Shown piece by piece: positions 35,719 to 48,300 of a stretch of 64,000 nt of DNA (its first letter is position 1; each line of letters starts with the position of its first letter). The position numbers were made by a program, and so were the translations under genes. The DNA comes from Amphiura filiformis. Lineage: Eukaryota; Echinodermata; Ophiuroidea; Amphilepidida; Amphiuridae. Location: NCBI RefSeq assembly GCF_039555335.1, contig NC_092640.1:29637704-29701703 (forward strand), given 5' to 3'. The notes below the pieces were generated by a model that worked only from the letters and a program-made list of their open reading frames with translations, made no database searches and was not told the origin of the DNA.

Positions 35719-35984
35719 TTATCATAGGGGTTTGGTCCAAGACATTAGAATGACCCTGTCGTTATGACCCTTAAATTAATGTTGTACCATTTACTGAGGA
35801 GGACACCCTCAATGTTTTTCAAATTTCAGATTTTTATAAGATTGTAATGTACACTAATAAACTAACATCTCAGTAAAAATCAATGCTTTAGGCAGGGATA
35901 GATCCAGGTTTTTGAAAGCGGAGCCCACTCATGATAAAGTTTCTGGCATGCAAAATTTTGGGCAAATTCAACTCTATTAGTCAT

Positions 35985-36118
35985 TGGGTAGCACTAGCTC
36001 TAGCACTAGCTCCAGGCCCAGTGCTGATACCAATGACACTCCGACTATATCCACCGGTCGCTGCTCGCTTTGCTCACTATTCAAGGGCATGGTTTGCTAA
36101 TGTGGCTAGTTCTAGTCA
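35985..36118. mobile_element. 134-bp insertion with TAGTCATTGGG direct repeats
   Basis: Compared with the homologous TLR-2 3' flank (21410 on), ~134 bp is extra here and is bounded by TAGTCATTGGG on both sides. An 11-bp direct repeat suggests retrotransposition or duplication; the inserted sequence is not recognised. Confidence 0.4.
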
Positions 36119-36305
36119 TTGGGATGCACAAGGCGGGTACCAATCAAAGGAAGAAGAAACATATTGCTTTTTTTTCATAGTTGTCTAACAATTCATCAAA
36201 AAGGGATTTTTAGAGGGGAGAGGGCCACCAGGGCCCCTGAATCCACCCTTGGCTTTAGATGCTGTATTTGTGAAAAAATCCAGGATACTGAATGAAACAT
36301 CTTAA

Positions 36306-36908
36306 CCCTAACCCGCCTGAATAATACAAAATACTACTTGATATATGCGCTGTTTGTGCATGCATCCCACGCATTGTGATGGCGCAATCGCCCTAAGTGA
36401 TATATAGGCACGGTTTACGCTGGCCAGCGAAGCCCAAGACCCGCATGTCGCCGACCGAGTGCTTGGCATCCGAGAGGTCTCGGGTTCGAATCCCACCCAG
36501 AGCAAACAACTTCTTTCCTTCTTCTCTCTCTTTATTCTTTCTTTCTTTCCCTTCCTGTCGCCGAAAAGCCCTTAGGGGGTTAGGGTTAGGTTACCACTAT
36601 CGAAACTCAGTATAGGCTTCCTTAACCCTAACCCGCCTGAATACTACAAAATACTACTTGATATATGCGCTGTTCGTGCATGCATCCCACGTGTGTGATG
36701 ACGCAATCGCCCTAAGTGATATATAGGCACGGTTTCGCTGGCCAGTGAAGCCCAAGACCCGTGGCAAAGTGTCGCCGACCGAGTGCTTGGCATGCGAGGG
36801 GTCTCGGGTTCAATCCCACCCAGAGCAAACAACTTCTTTCCTTCTTTTCTCTCTTTATTCTTTCCTTCTTTCCCTTCCCGTCGTCGAAAAGCCCTTAGGG
36901 GGTTAGGG
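36306..36908. mobile_element. TTAA-flanked element of two tRNA-like units with telomere-like ends
   Basis: TTAA flanks the element (36302-36305 and 36909-36912). It begins CCCTAACCC and ends GGGTTAGGG, so its ends are telomere-motif-like inverted repeats. Inside are two ~310-bp units, each with GTCTCGGGTTCGAATCCCACC or close variant (a strong tRNA B-box) and a CTTTCTTTCCTT tail. The TLR-2 3' flank has the empty site (single TTAA at 21600-21603). It may be a tandem SINE pair captured in a TTAA-target transposon. Confidence 0.65.
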
Positions 36909-37140
36909 TTAATAAACTGTTCAATTCATATGATTAAAATGTTTAATAATTCAGGGTTATTTATGTCTACACTTTCCAATTATTGAAATTGCTATTTTAC
37001 ATAAATGCTACATTGTTCACAACATTATTAATTTGAAAAATAAGTGTTCTTCAAATCATTATAGCAACAGGATATAAATATCACAATCATAGGTTGATAA
37101 ATCCAACGTGGTCAGACTTGCACAAGTCATGAAATTTGTA

Positions 37141-40100
37141 TCAAACTGCATCAAATCGACGATCCACTCGACCTGGTTTACGTAGTTTCATCTTCAACTG
37201 ATTCCAGAATAACTCTTGTCCATTGGGATCTTCAGGCCACTTCAACACTTCCTTGTAACATAATAACTGACGAAGCAACAATGTCTTTTTATGATCAGGT
37301 ATTTCGCCAATCTGTACAAGAATTAGTACATCAGCATTGTCTATTACCATTCGCATTCGTGCAAAATGTAGCTGATAATGACACCATCCATCATCCATGA
37401 AATTCTCTGATAAAACTGCGATAGTTTTGCGACTTTGCTTAATACCATGACATATGGCATTGAGAATATAATGTCCCGCTGGAATGTCACCTCTGTCTTT
37501 AAGACAAAGCCGGAACCGTTCTGGTCCATCTTCAATGTTCGGAATGAGTTGATCATTTATCCATGCTTCATTGTCTCTGTGGTAGGCAACATAAGCATGA
37601 TATCGACGCCGTATGATTGGAGCTTCATATGGGGCATCAACATCATCCTCATCATCACTATTGATATCAGCATCATCATCATTATCTATATATCGCTGAT
37701 ATCTTCTCTGACAACACAAAATCCAGCATTTATAATGCAGGCGCCATCGATACTTATAAATATAAATTGTAGAAACTATTACACATATAACAAATAGACC
37801 TGACACGCTTGGGGCAATGTAGTATTCAAGATGCAGACTGCAGTCTAAACTAAATTCTGTAATACCAAGATCCTTTCTGATTGCAGGATTGTTGCACAGG
37901 TATGGAGACAGTGGATCTATGTATGTTTTTGTATCTGTCAGTATCCAATGTTGCAGGGGTTGTATATAACAGGTACAAGAAAACGAGTTGTCGCCAAATT
38001 CAACATGCTGCAAGTTATATGGTATTTTCATCAGAGCGGCAGGTAGTGTAGTCAATGCATTACCAGATACAATGAGTGTTTGCAGACTATAGAGACCATT
38101 CAAAGCATTCAAATTTGCAAGTTTGTTTCCACTTAGATTAAGGTAGCTGAGATGTGACATATAATGGAATTGATTTTCTGGTAAACTTTCTATTTTATTA
38201 TGACTGAGATCCAAGTGTTCTAGGTTTACCAGTGAAGTAAAGTCATTTGCATTAATATTTTCAATGTTATTGCCACTCAGGTCTAAATATTGTAGACTAA
38301 GACCCTCAAGAAGAAATTGGTCAATTAGTGATAAATTACAGTTTGTTAATGAGAGCTTTTCTAGGTGAGGAAAATTGTCACTTTTATCTTGAAAAATTAA
38401 ATGGACTCCTTCTGAGTCAGATATGGAGAGTGACTTGAGATGTGAACAATTACCCAATACAAATGGGGCAGATTCATTGAATTTAAGTTTACTGAGGTTA
38501 ACTGTCTCAAGTGCCAGAGATGAAGTACACAACGGCAAAGGAGAATCATAGTAGATTGTCGCAACATGTTCAACTGAAATGTAAATAGATCTGAGGGCCA
38601 CATTGAAGGTACTAATGGACAAGAAAAAAGTATCCGTATTAAGAGAATTCAAATATACATTGGTGACATTGCAAAGTGATCCAAGGTCTATATTCCTTAT
38701 GGGATTCCATGAGATATCCAGGGATTTCAATCTTGATCTCATGTACCGCCCATCATGGTATATATCCTGTATGTCATTATTACTCAAATTCAAGTGTTCC
38801 AGTGTGTCTGCAAGTACTTCCAAGGTTTCATAAGAAAATTCACTGAGACCAGCATAACTAAGGTCCAATGACTTTAGTTGGAATAAACCTCGAAAGGTAT
38901 ATTTTGATAGATGTGTTAATTTATTTTTTGTAGAACAACTATGTGTGTTTATACTCAATTTTTTCAAGTACAAAAACATACTAAATGCATCATCTTCAAC
39001 TGATACATCAAAATAATTAGTGCAATAGAAGCAAATTGTCAACAATGACACAGATGAATTCAATGATTCAGGCATCACAGGTTGAAATACAGCTTTACCG
39101 CTTACACCCAGGTTTAGTGTTGATAGTGTAGTCGGTAACTTCGTGATAAGTTCTGACCATTTGGCATCATTCCAATATTCAGTATAATCTTTATGGATAT
39201 TATATGATGTGCTCAACTCCTTGAGACTAGTCATATCCTCCAAAGAACAAGTTGAATAGTCAAAGCTATTGTAAGTCATATCTAGTGTTGATAACATTGG
39301 AAGGCTTAATATTGCTTTGCAAGGAGTAGAGGATAGGAAATTAATGGAAATATCTAAATATGTTAAATGTGTAAGATTAACAAACAATGTTTCTGGTAAG
39401 CTTGATATGTCATTGTTGGATATATCTAAATGTTTCAGATTGATGAGATTCACAAACAATGTCTCTGGTAAAGTAATCATTAAGAATGAGGATACATCTA
39501 AATATTCCAGATTAATAAGATCTTTAAACAGAGCAGCTGATACTGGAAATCCAGTATTCAATAGATAACTTGCATCCAACTGAGTCAGTTTAGTCAAACC
39601 TTGGAAAACAGAATCAGGGATTGAAATACCATTATTTGATATATCAAGCTCTTGCAGCTCTTGTAATCCACTAAATACTGATGGTGATAGACTAGACAAA
39701 CTACTATAAGTAATATCTAACTTCTTTAATGATGCAGTGGAGTAAAATGGAGTTCCATGCAAGGTAAGACGACTACGGTAGCTTCCTTGATAGCTTAGAT
39801 CTAGAGTTTCCAGTTTGTTCAGTCCTAAGAATGTACCATTTCTGATATCCAGTATCTTGTTGTTGCTCAAATCTAAACTCTGAAGAGAAGTGAGATGAAT
39901 GAAACTCTTACCATAGACAGTTTGAAGTTGATTGTGACTCAAATCTAAATGCTGAAGAGAAGTGAGATGAATGAAACTTATCCCATAGACAGTTTGAAGT
40001 TGATTATAACTAAAATCTAGACTCTTGACATTTCGGCCTTTTAGCACTGGAATACTTGAAAGCATTCTATTACTACAGTCACAGCTGGTGCCATTGTATA

Positions 40101-40215
40101 TCTTGCACGGTAATCCCTTTGGGTAGGTGAATTTACTGGATGATTCTGTGATAGCGAGAACAGCAAACAGACAGATCAGAGAGAACTTCATGATGAACAC
40201 TTTCATTATAGACAC
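37141..40215 (-). CDS. TLR: TLR-4: Toll-like receptor, intact single exon
   Basis: Predicted 1024-aa TLR in one exon. Signal peptide with three candidate methionines (residues 1, 4 and 9; the last, MKFSLICLFAVL, matches the core of the TLR-2 signal), LRRNT (KFTYPKGLPCKIYNGT), about 20 LRRs including near-identical neighbouring repeats (LQHLDLSHNQLQTVYGKSF type), LRRCT (CTCYIQPLQHW...CSLH), transmembrane helix ~798-822 with a short YIYKY extension not seen in TLR-2, acidic linker and TIR domain ~871-1024 (HAYVAYH, RGDIPAGH, FWNQLKMKLRKP). It is the closest intact relative of TLR-2 and shares its flanks. One cap residue differs (CTCY for CTCD). It is expected to be a membrane receptor signalling through its TIR domain; the ligand is unknown. 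Confidence 0.95.
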   Translation of the reverse strand: MSIMKVFIMKFSLICLFAVLAITESSSKFTYPKGLPCKIYNGTSCDCSNRMLSSIPVLKGRNVKSLDFSYNQLQTVYGISFIHLTSLQHLDLSHNQLQTVYGKSFIHLTSLQSLDLSNNKILDIRNGTFLGLNKLETLDLSYQGSYRSRLTLHGTPFYSTASLKKLDITYSSLSSLSPSVFSGLQELQELDISNNGISIPDSVFQGLTKLTQLDASYLLNTGFPVSAALFKDLINLEYLDVSSFLMITLPETLFVNLINLKHLDISNNDISSLPETLFVNLTHLTYLDISINFLSSTPCKAILSLPMLSTLDMTYNSFDYSTCSLEDMTSLKELSTSYNIHKDYTEYWNDAKWSELITKLPTTLSTLNLGVSGKAVFQPVMPESLNSSVSLLTICFYCTNYFDVSVEDDAFSMFLYLKKLSINTHSCSTKNKLTHLSKYTFRGLFQLKSLDLSYAGLSEFSYETLEVLADTLEHLNLSNNDIQDIYHDGRYMRSRLKSLDISWNPIRNIDLGSLCNVTNVYLNSLNTDTFFLSISTFNVALRSIYISVEHVATIYYDSPLPLCTSSLALETVNLSKLKFNESAPFVLGNCSHLKSLSISDSEGVHLIFQDKSDNFPHLEKLSLTNCNLSLIDQFLLEGLSLQYLDLSGNNIENINANDFTSLVNLEHLDLSHNKIESLPENQFHYMSHLSYLNLSGNKLANLNALNGLYSLQTLIVSGNALTTLPAALMKIPYNLQHVEFGDNSFSCTCYIQPLQHWILTDTKTYIDPLSPYLCNNPAIRKDLGITEFSLDCSLHLEYYIAPSVSGLFVICVIVSTIYIYKYRWRLHYKCWILCCQRRYQRYIDNDDDADINSDDEDDVDAPYEAPIIRRRYHAYVAYHRDNEAWINDQLIPNIEDGPERFRLCLKDRGDIPAGHYILNAICHGIKQSRKTIAVLSENFMDDGWCHYQLHFARMRMVIDNADVLILVQIGEIPDHKKTLLLRQLLCYKEVLKWPEDPNGQELFWNQLKMKLRKPGRVDRRFDAV

Positions 40216-40447
40216 CGATTGTCTAATAATTGCAGAATTTCTTTTTCCTGTCTGGCTGGATAGATCCCACTAGTATGTCCTAACTTATTTTCTTACAGTT
40301 TCTTTCGAATGAAAAAACAGGAAGATGAGCGAAAATATTACGAAGTGTTTTTTAACAAATACACAGCAAACAGAGACTATTGAAATTGTGAGTGTGGAAG
40401 GTTGATCGCCAAAAGTATGTGTGGAAACATTTCAGACCAATATGTGT

Positions 40448-40458
40448 GGGAAAATTTC
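40448..40458 (+). promoter_or_regulatory. kappaB-like motif upstream of TLR-4
   Basis: GGGAAAATTTC lies 233 bp upstream of the start codon. See the TLR-2 motif at 25222 for the caveat about duplicated flanks. Confidence 0.25.
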
Positions 40459-41189
40459 AGATCAACAATGTCAGTAAGTTTTACTTCTTTCCTTCGAAGG
40501 TTATACCAACTACATGATGTCCTTCATCCTGCTTTTGTAATACTTTACTATATCAAGGTAAAGACTTTATATTAAAGGGATATGAAATCAGTTTCTTGCT
40601 GCTCCGCATATTAATGAGCCATGGTTGTGGGGAGGGTACTTATAAAAGTGACATACCTATCAGAACATGAAAGTAGGGGACTCTGACTATTAATGACCAA
40701 AGTCTTCAGAAGAAGGATGTCACCCAGTGTATGTCTGCAAAAAGAGGGGTAATTAGGCAACAGATTGTGAAAATCTGGCAACTATTTTAGCCCTTTTCAG
40801 TAAATTTTGCCATGATCAGTGAGTTTTATCAAAATATGACAATTGTCTGCTGAAGTTGAAGAGGTCCAAAGTAATTTACATCAAAAGAAGCGGTAGGTGC
40901 ATGATTGGAAACCAGGGTCATTGGGAAAAACAAAAACCAGGGGTCCATATTGGTGGTGTGGGATTCATCCTAAGGAGGTTCATCTACTAGTATTGGAAGG
41001 TACACATGCCATTAAATGTCTGTGAATTCCCCTTGCTCTCATTTTATTTTTAATCTGGCTCATTATATTTTTAAAGCAATGTGTCATTTGCATAAAGAAT
41101 AGATTACTATTTAAATGTTAGTTTTCACTAATCACAATTGGCCCCTTTTAATTTTGAGCCAAACAAATGAGGTAACATGAAGAAAATTG

Positions 41190-41645
41190 CCATTTCATTT
41201 TATATCACTCATACATAAATTCTAGACAGTTCATTGGTTAATTAGTGATTACCATTTATCATTTTTACCATCACCCACTCCGTGTGATAGTCTTTACCAT
41301 CATAGTGCTCTGCCGTAGTGCGCCTGCGCCAAGCCGTGCGCTGACTCTTGGACTCGCCGATTAAGTTATTGGGTGGACCCCAAAATGTGAAGTATATCAC
41401 TGCAAAACATGGTGTTATGTTGATGAAAAAATGTATTATCTACCTTAAATAGTATTTTAGTAATAGAATTTATGCATGAGTGATATAAAACAAATATTAA
41501 CTGTCTTAAATTTGTGTAATGGTCGAAATATAATCACTCAGTGAAAAATGTACGAGCCGGAACGGCGAGTGGAATGGAACAATCCATCTTTCACCTCGTG
41601 ATTATATTTCGACCATCACACTCATAGACAGTTAATATTTGTATA
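41190..41645. repeat. Nested foldback repeat
   Basis: CAAATATTAACTGTCTTA and ATGGTCGAAATATAATCAC (41490-41540) are mirrored by GTGATTATATTTCGACCAT and AGACAGTTAATATTTG (41598-41643). A second outer pair, TATATCACTCAT...AATTCTA and TAGAATTTATGCATGAGTGATAT, spans ~41205-41490. It is probably a decayed MITE. Confidence 0.5.
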
Positions 41646-42337
41646 CCAGCGCCTACAATGTGTGTATTAGCTCGCCAATTGTAATATTATCATGATTATT
41701 GGTGGAACTATACGGCACAGCTATGATGTACAAACAAGACATAAGACAAATAGCGATATGCACATAGTTTATACGTCAAGACGTAAGACAGATAACAATA
41801 CGCACACAATTTATACGTCAATGATTAAATGACACACATGTACGTGATGTGTTTAGCCACCACTCAATCAGTGAACTCGGAATAAAACCGGAGATCTCCC
41901 GATTTCATATTACAACTAAAGTTTTACTGTAATTAAAGCACTTCAGGCTTAGTCTTTCACATGGTATTTTAGTACATCACTGGGTATCACAATTAATTTA
42001 GAGAAAAAATTAGGGTGTTGGTGTGGAGTAAATCACATATTTTGGCTTTAAATAAACTATTTGCACATGGAAATAAATAGGTCCATGGTGATTATATGAC
42101 AAGTCTATAGTGTCCCTTAAATACTGCTTGTTAAGTTCTTCTCTAATGCATAAAACTGATACAGCAAGTGAAGGTTTTATTGCTATGCATTTGTTTTCCT
42201 TATTCCCTGTATCATAACAAGTTCTCTCTTTGTAAAACATCCTGCATCGGCTTATATAAATGAAATCCAATCTTTGATCAAGGTTAATTTTATGACATTT
42301 GATGAAAGTAGCATAGGTACATTTATATGGACTGAAA

Positions 42338-42606
<269 letters not shown>

Positions 42607-42609
42607 AGA

Positions 42610-43745
42610 AAGACAATTGAAGGTATTTCGTCTCTGACCTGAAGTGACACTAAATGACCTTTGATCTCAAATTTGTGAAAATCTGGTAGACAATGGCTAA
42701 TGTTAATGTTTGTGGCAGAAGTGGCATTTTGAAGGTATACGATGTGTCGTAAGTGATTACACCCCTTAGCACCAACCAAAGATTATGCTTGGTACTGGAA
42801 GGAAGTAGTTGTGTACAGCACAAACACATATCTAAAGTTTAGTCTACAGTTTGAAGATTATCTCAGCGCTTATGCATCACAAATGATTGAGTTTTTGCAA
42901 TTTTACAGCATTTTCCCTCAAAGTATGAAATTTAAAGGACCTTTAACCTCAGCAGATGTTCCAAAATGGTATCACACCCACACCGCTCAACTGACCTAAG
43001 GGAGTGGTGTGAACAAAAACTTCCCAATTGTAGGGGGGAAATTGAGTGAGCTGCAACTCCCCAGACCTGGCATGATTGAAATATCTTGGGAAATTTCTAA
43101 TAGTGATTTTCTGTGATGTTTTGTCCTGAATGGTGTAGCGGAGAAACCTAGGAGAGGCCGGGGCATAGAACAACATTTTTTTGAGGAAATTCCACCCCCG
43201 GCTCCCAGGATCCACCACTACTCACTAAACAAAGGTTTTAAGTTTCTATGTTTCCTAATAATCATTTACACTTGGGAAAAGGGGTGGGGTGTAATCAATT
43301 ATGACAAGCAGTATATTTTGTCCCATTGACCATTGACCCCAAATAAAATAAAAACACATAACCACTGGGTAACAGCAATCCAAGTGTGACATACAATCAC
43401 TCTGCTATATTTTTCTTGCCTAATAAAATTATGACCCTGTATGTAATGTTATTTGTGGCAGAAGAAGCATTTTGAAGGTATTTTGTCTCAGACTGGAAGT
43501 GACGTGACCATATAATCACCTTTGATCTAAATCTGTAAACACCTACAGACACTGGCTAATTAATGTCAATGCATGTGAGCAAGTGGCGTGACCCTGTATG
43601 TAATGTTGTTTGTGGCAGAAGAAGCATTTTGAAGGTATTTCCAACACAGATCGGAAGTGACCCTTTATGACCTTTGACCCAAAATCTTTGTTTACCCTAT
43701 ACCAATGCATGTGTGCAAGTGTTGTCACCCTGCTATGTAGTGTAG
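42610..43745. repeat. Interspersed ~160-bp repeat units
   Basis: Units with TTTGTGGCAGAAG, GCATTTTGAAGGTAT, GGAAGTGAC and ATGACCTTTGA occur near 42610-42740, 43440-43590 and 43595-43740; the last two are adjacent. It is non-coding. Confidence 0.55.
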
Positions 43746-43984
43746 GAAGCAGAGAGATTGAAAGAAAGTAAGAATTGGAACAAAACTAAAGAAAGAAAGA
43801 CAATGCTGTGTAGCTAAATGTTTTTTGTTTTTTTTGGAAATGACCCAAATAAAATCACCAAAATCTGCAAATAATTTGCAATTTGAGAAAATACAAAAAA
43901 AAATTTTGTTCCTGAAATGTCCAATTTGTTCAAAATCTGGGTCGGTCGGACCCGTAGAACAAGGTTTTCTTTTTCCTCGCCTTA

Positions 43985-45384
43985 CTCATGTCTACCCTTT
44001 TTAATTATTGAAGATGCATATTTTGAATAAATGTTACATTGCTCAAAACACTATTTATATGAATATTTAGTGTTCAAGTCATTATAGCAACAGGATATAA
44101 ATATATATAATAAATTACTGAGTTTGGCGAATTAGTAAGGCTAAAAACTTCTAAGGTTTACATTATTTTGGAAAACAGATTTTTGCGTTGTGTAGAGTAC
44201 GTAAGGTTGTCCGCACCCCAATAAAACGTCCCATTTTGTTTATGTTTACGTCAATGGTGTCAAATAATGTTAATTAGTTTAAAAAGCACTGAAAGCTCCC
44301 TGCGAGCTAAAACTTTTCACGCCAACACAATACACTAATGTTGACATAGCCTGAAATAGGCCTTTTGTCCTGTCATCGGTGTGAAGATAATATGCCTGTA
44401 GTCTGGATACGGTCATTGAATTACCTATTATACCTTAAGCAATCACACAGTATTATATAATACCAGGGACTGTGTATGAACACCTAATTAGTCACACATC
44501 AATAATGTCAACATTTACTCTGAATTTTATTTACCATGAATAGGCCAACTCTGCTTTGTGGTAATGCTATGTTAAAAGCATTGTTTGATCATAACTTTAT
44601 ATGAAACAGAGTGTAAGCAGCACTTTTTCAGAGAGAGAGAGACAAGAGGGGGCAAGGCAAATTTCATGGGGGGGGGCAAATTGTCACAAATGGGCTAAAA
44701 AGTAAAAAGTACCACAAATTTATCCAAAATGGGCTAACAAATAAAAAGTACAACAAATGCATACAAATCTTAAATATCAGGTCAGCCAGCATACCACAGG
44801 GGGCCTAGAGGGAAGTGAATAAAATTGTGTTCATCATCTGCTCAGTGATGTAGCCATGACTTTTGCAGGGGGCAGCAAGGTACATTTCAAGGTGGTGGCA
44901 CAAACTTGGACGAAAATGGTAAAAAATTGACAACATAATAAAATGGGCTAAAAAGTACTGTATAAACAAATGCATAAAAATCTTACATAGGCCTATCAGG
45001 GCGGCCAGCATCCCATAGGGGCAAGGCTTCTCACGGTGGATATGATATGGTGGCAAGAAGACTTGCTTCGATCATGATCTAATTGCAATTTCAAGTCATT
45101 GATTTATGTGGAAAAGATACTAAATATTATATTTCTAAATGATAATCTCCTCTCATACCATTAATCACATTAAATAAAACATTTACATGTACCCAAAATA
45201 TGCAAAATTTACCAACCGCGAAAGACTCCGACTACGAAAGACGGGTGACCACTAGTCACAATAAAATATGAATATTTTAGTGTTCAAGTCATCTTAGCAA
45301 CAGGATATAAATATCATTATAACAGGTTGGTAAATCCAATGTGGTCAAACTTGCACAAGTCATAAAATGTTTATTAATCTTGTA
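43985..45384. other. TLR-5 3' flank with a partly duplicated 3' region
   Basis: The TLR 3'-flank signature (TTCAAGTCAT then AGCAACAGGATATAAATAT) occurs at 44065-44105 and again at 45275-45315. About 1.15 kb of unrelated sequence lies between. Two short relatives containing GATGTAGCCATGACTTTTGC and AAATGGGCTAAAAAGTA motifs are at 44650-45010. No gene is seen. Confidence 0.5.
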
Positions 45385-48300
45385 TCAAACTGCATCAAAT
45401 CTACGATCCACTCGACCTGGTTTACGTAGTTTCATCTTCAACTGATTCCAGAACAACTCTTGTCCATTGGGATCTTCAGGCCACTTCAACACTTCCTTGT
45501 AACATAATAACTGACGAAGCAACAATGTCTTTTTATGATCAGGAATTTCCCCAATCTGTACAAGAATGAGTACATCAGCATTGTCTATTACCATTCGCAT
45601 TCGTGCAAAATGTAGCTGATAATGACACCATCCATCATCCATGAAATTCTCGGATAAAACTGCAATAGTTTTGCGGCTTTGCTTAATACCATGACATATG
45701 GCATTGAGAATATAATGCCCTGCTGGAATGTCACCTCTTTCTTTAAGACAAAGCCGGAAATGTTCTGGTCCATCTTCAATGTTTTGAATGAGTTGATCAT
45801 TTACCCATGCTTCATTGTCTCTGTGGTAGGCAACATAAGCATGATATCGACGTCGCATGATTGGTGCTTCATATGGGGCATCAACATCATCCTCATCATC
45901 ACTATTGATATCAGCATCATCATCATTATCTATATATCGCTGATATCTTCTCTGACAACACAAAATCCAGCATTTGTAATGTAGGCTCCATCTGTACTTA
46001 TAAACTACAGAAATTATTACACAAATAAGAATTAAACCTGACACACTTGGGGTAATGTAGTTTTCAAGATGCAGACTACAGTCTAAACTAAATTCTGTAA
46101 TACCAAGATTCTCTCTGATTGCAGGATCATTGCACAGGTATGGAAACTGTGGATCAATGTATGTTTTGTATCTGTCAATATCCAATCTTGTAGAGGTCTT
46201 ATATCACATGTGCAAGAAAACGAGTTGTCTCCAAATTCAACATGCTGCAAGTTGTATGGTATTTTAGTAAGAAAGGCAGGTAGTGTAGTCAATACATTGC
46301 TAGATACACTGAGTATTTGTAGACAATAGAGACCTTTCAAAGCATTCAAATAGTCAATTTTATTTCCAGTCAAATTCAGGTATGTGAGATTTGACATGTG
46401 ATGAAATAGATTTTCTTGCAAACTTGTAATTTCATTGTTACTGAGATCCAAGTGTTTGAGGTTTGTTAGTGAAGAAAAGTAATTTCCGCTAATATTAGCG
46501 ATGTTATTGCCACTCAGGCTTAAACTTTGTAGACTCTCTAAAAGAAATTGGTTAATTGATGACAATTTACAGTTTGTAAATGACAGATTTTCTAGATGAG
46601 GATAATGTTCATATTTTGCACTAAAAAACAAATCGACTCCTTCCGAGTCCGATATGGAGAGTGACTTGAGATGTAAACAATAACCCCATGCCAAAGGATG
46701 AAAGAAATTAAGTTTACTGAAGTTAATTTCCTCAAGTGCAGGGTATACAGTACACAATGATTTAGAATAATGCCAAAACAATGTAGTTAAATATTTAGCT
46801 GAAATGTGAATAGATCTAAGTGCCACATAGGTGGTAATATACAGATGTAGTTGCATATAAGTATCTGTGTAAATATCATTCAAATACACATTAGTGAGAT
46901 TGGCAAATAATTGAAGGTCTACATTTGTAATGGAATTTCTTGAGGCATCCAAGGATTTCAATCCTAAGCCGATGTACTGCCCATAATGGCGTATATCTTG
47001 TATGTTATTATTGCTCAAATCCAAGTATTCTAATGAATCTACCAGCACCTCCAGTGCTTTATAAGGACATTTAGTAAGACCCAGGCCACTGAGATGCAAT
47101 GACTTAAGGTGTAATAAACCTCGAAAGGCATAGTTAGAAAGATTTAGGTATGCGTACCAATGCATCATCAAATTCCCCCATGGGTTAAGTATAGTCAAAT
47201 TTTGAAGGTACGGGAAAATACTAAATGCATCATCTTCAATAGATAAATGAAAATCATAAAAAATGCAACCAACTGTATATGAAATAGTCAAAAATGACAC
47301 AGCTGATTCCATTGGTCTAGCCTTCACAGTTTGAAATACACTATTACTTTGTATGCCCAGGTTTAGTGTAGATAGTGAAGCTGGTAATCTTGTGATTAGT
47401 TCTGACCATTTGGTAACATTCCAATATTTAGTATTATTATTTTCTGAACTCATATTATAAGATATGCTCAACTGCTTGAGAGTAGTCATAATTTCAATAC
47501 CACAAGTTACATATTCAAATTGATTGCCAGATATATCAAGTGTTGATAACATCCTGAGACCTTCTATTGCTTTACATGGAGTAGAGTATAACAAATTATC
47601 AGATATGTCTAAATAGGCTAGATGTGTAAGATTAACAAACAATATCTCTGGTAAGCTTGATAAGAAAGTGCTGGATAGATCTAAATATTTCAGACTGATG
47701 AGATTCACAAACAATGTCTCTGGTAAACTAGATATGCCAACATTGTCAGATAGATCTAAATGTTTAAGACTGGTAAGGCCTCTGAACAGATCAGCTGGTA
47801 GTGATGGAATCATACACTTCGATGCATCCAAGTGAGTCAGATTTGTCAAACCTTGAAAAACATAATCAGGGAATGAGTACTGGCGCATATCATTCCCTGA
47901 TATATCAAGCTCTTGCAACTCATGCAATCCATAAAATACTGATGGTGGTAGACTAGACAAACCGCCATCAGTAATAATTAACTTCTTCAATGACGCAGTA
48001 GAGTAAAATGGACTTCCATGCAATGTAAGATGGCTTTGATGGCTTAGATCAAGATTTTCCAGTTTGCTCAGTCCTGTAAATGTAACATTAGTGATATCCA
48101 GTTCATTGTTGTGGCTCAAATCTAAACTCAGAAGTGTTGTTAGATGGATGAAGCTCATCCCATTGACAGTTCCAAGTTGATTATGGCTCAAATCTAAACA
48201 CTGAAGTAAAGTTAGATGAATGAAACTTCTCCTATAGACAGTTTCAAGCTGATTATAACTCAAATCTAGACTCTTAACATTGTGGCCTTTTAGCAGTGGA

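Larger units (their letters stand above)
34480..35765. repeat. Tandem ~400-bp duplication, second copy with two insertions
   Basis: Sequence around AAGTTTAATCATGTTTTAG, TTTGTTTACTTCAGAAA and ATTATCACCTGGGAGCAT is present at 34555-34745 and again from 34850 to 35755. The second copy is interrupted at 34883-35124 and 35219-35718. The first copy shows both empty target sites. A poly-C run lies at 34507-34527. Confidence 0.75.

Noticed and set aside
36306-36908. Interstitial telomere tract
   Set aside because: Only one to two TTAGGG-like units occur at each end and they are inverted relative to each other, so they are better explained as terminal inverted repeats.
46150-46185. Canonical -1 programmed frameshift heptamer at the TLR-5 break
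   Set aside because: The local sense sequence is ACAAAACAT, which does not match X XXY YYZ; no downstream pseudoknot could be shown by eye.
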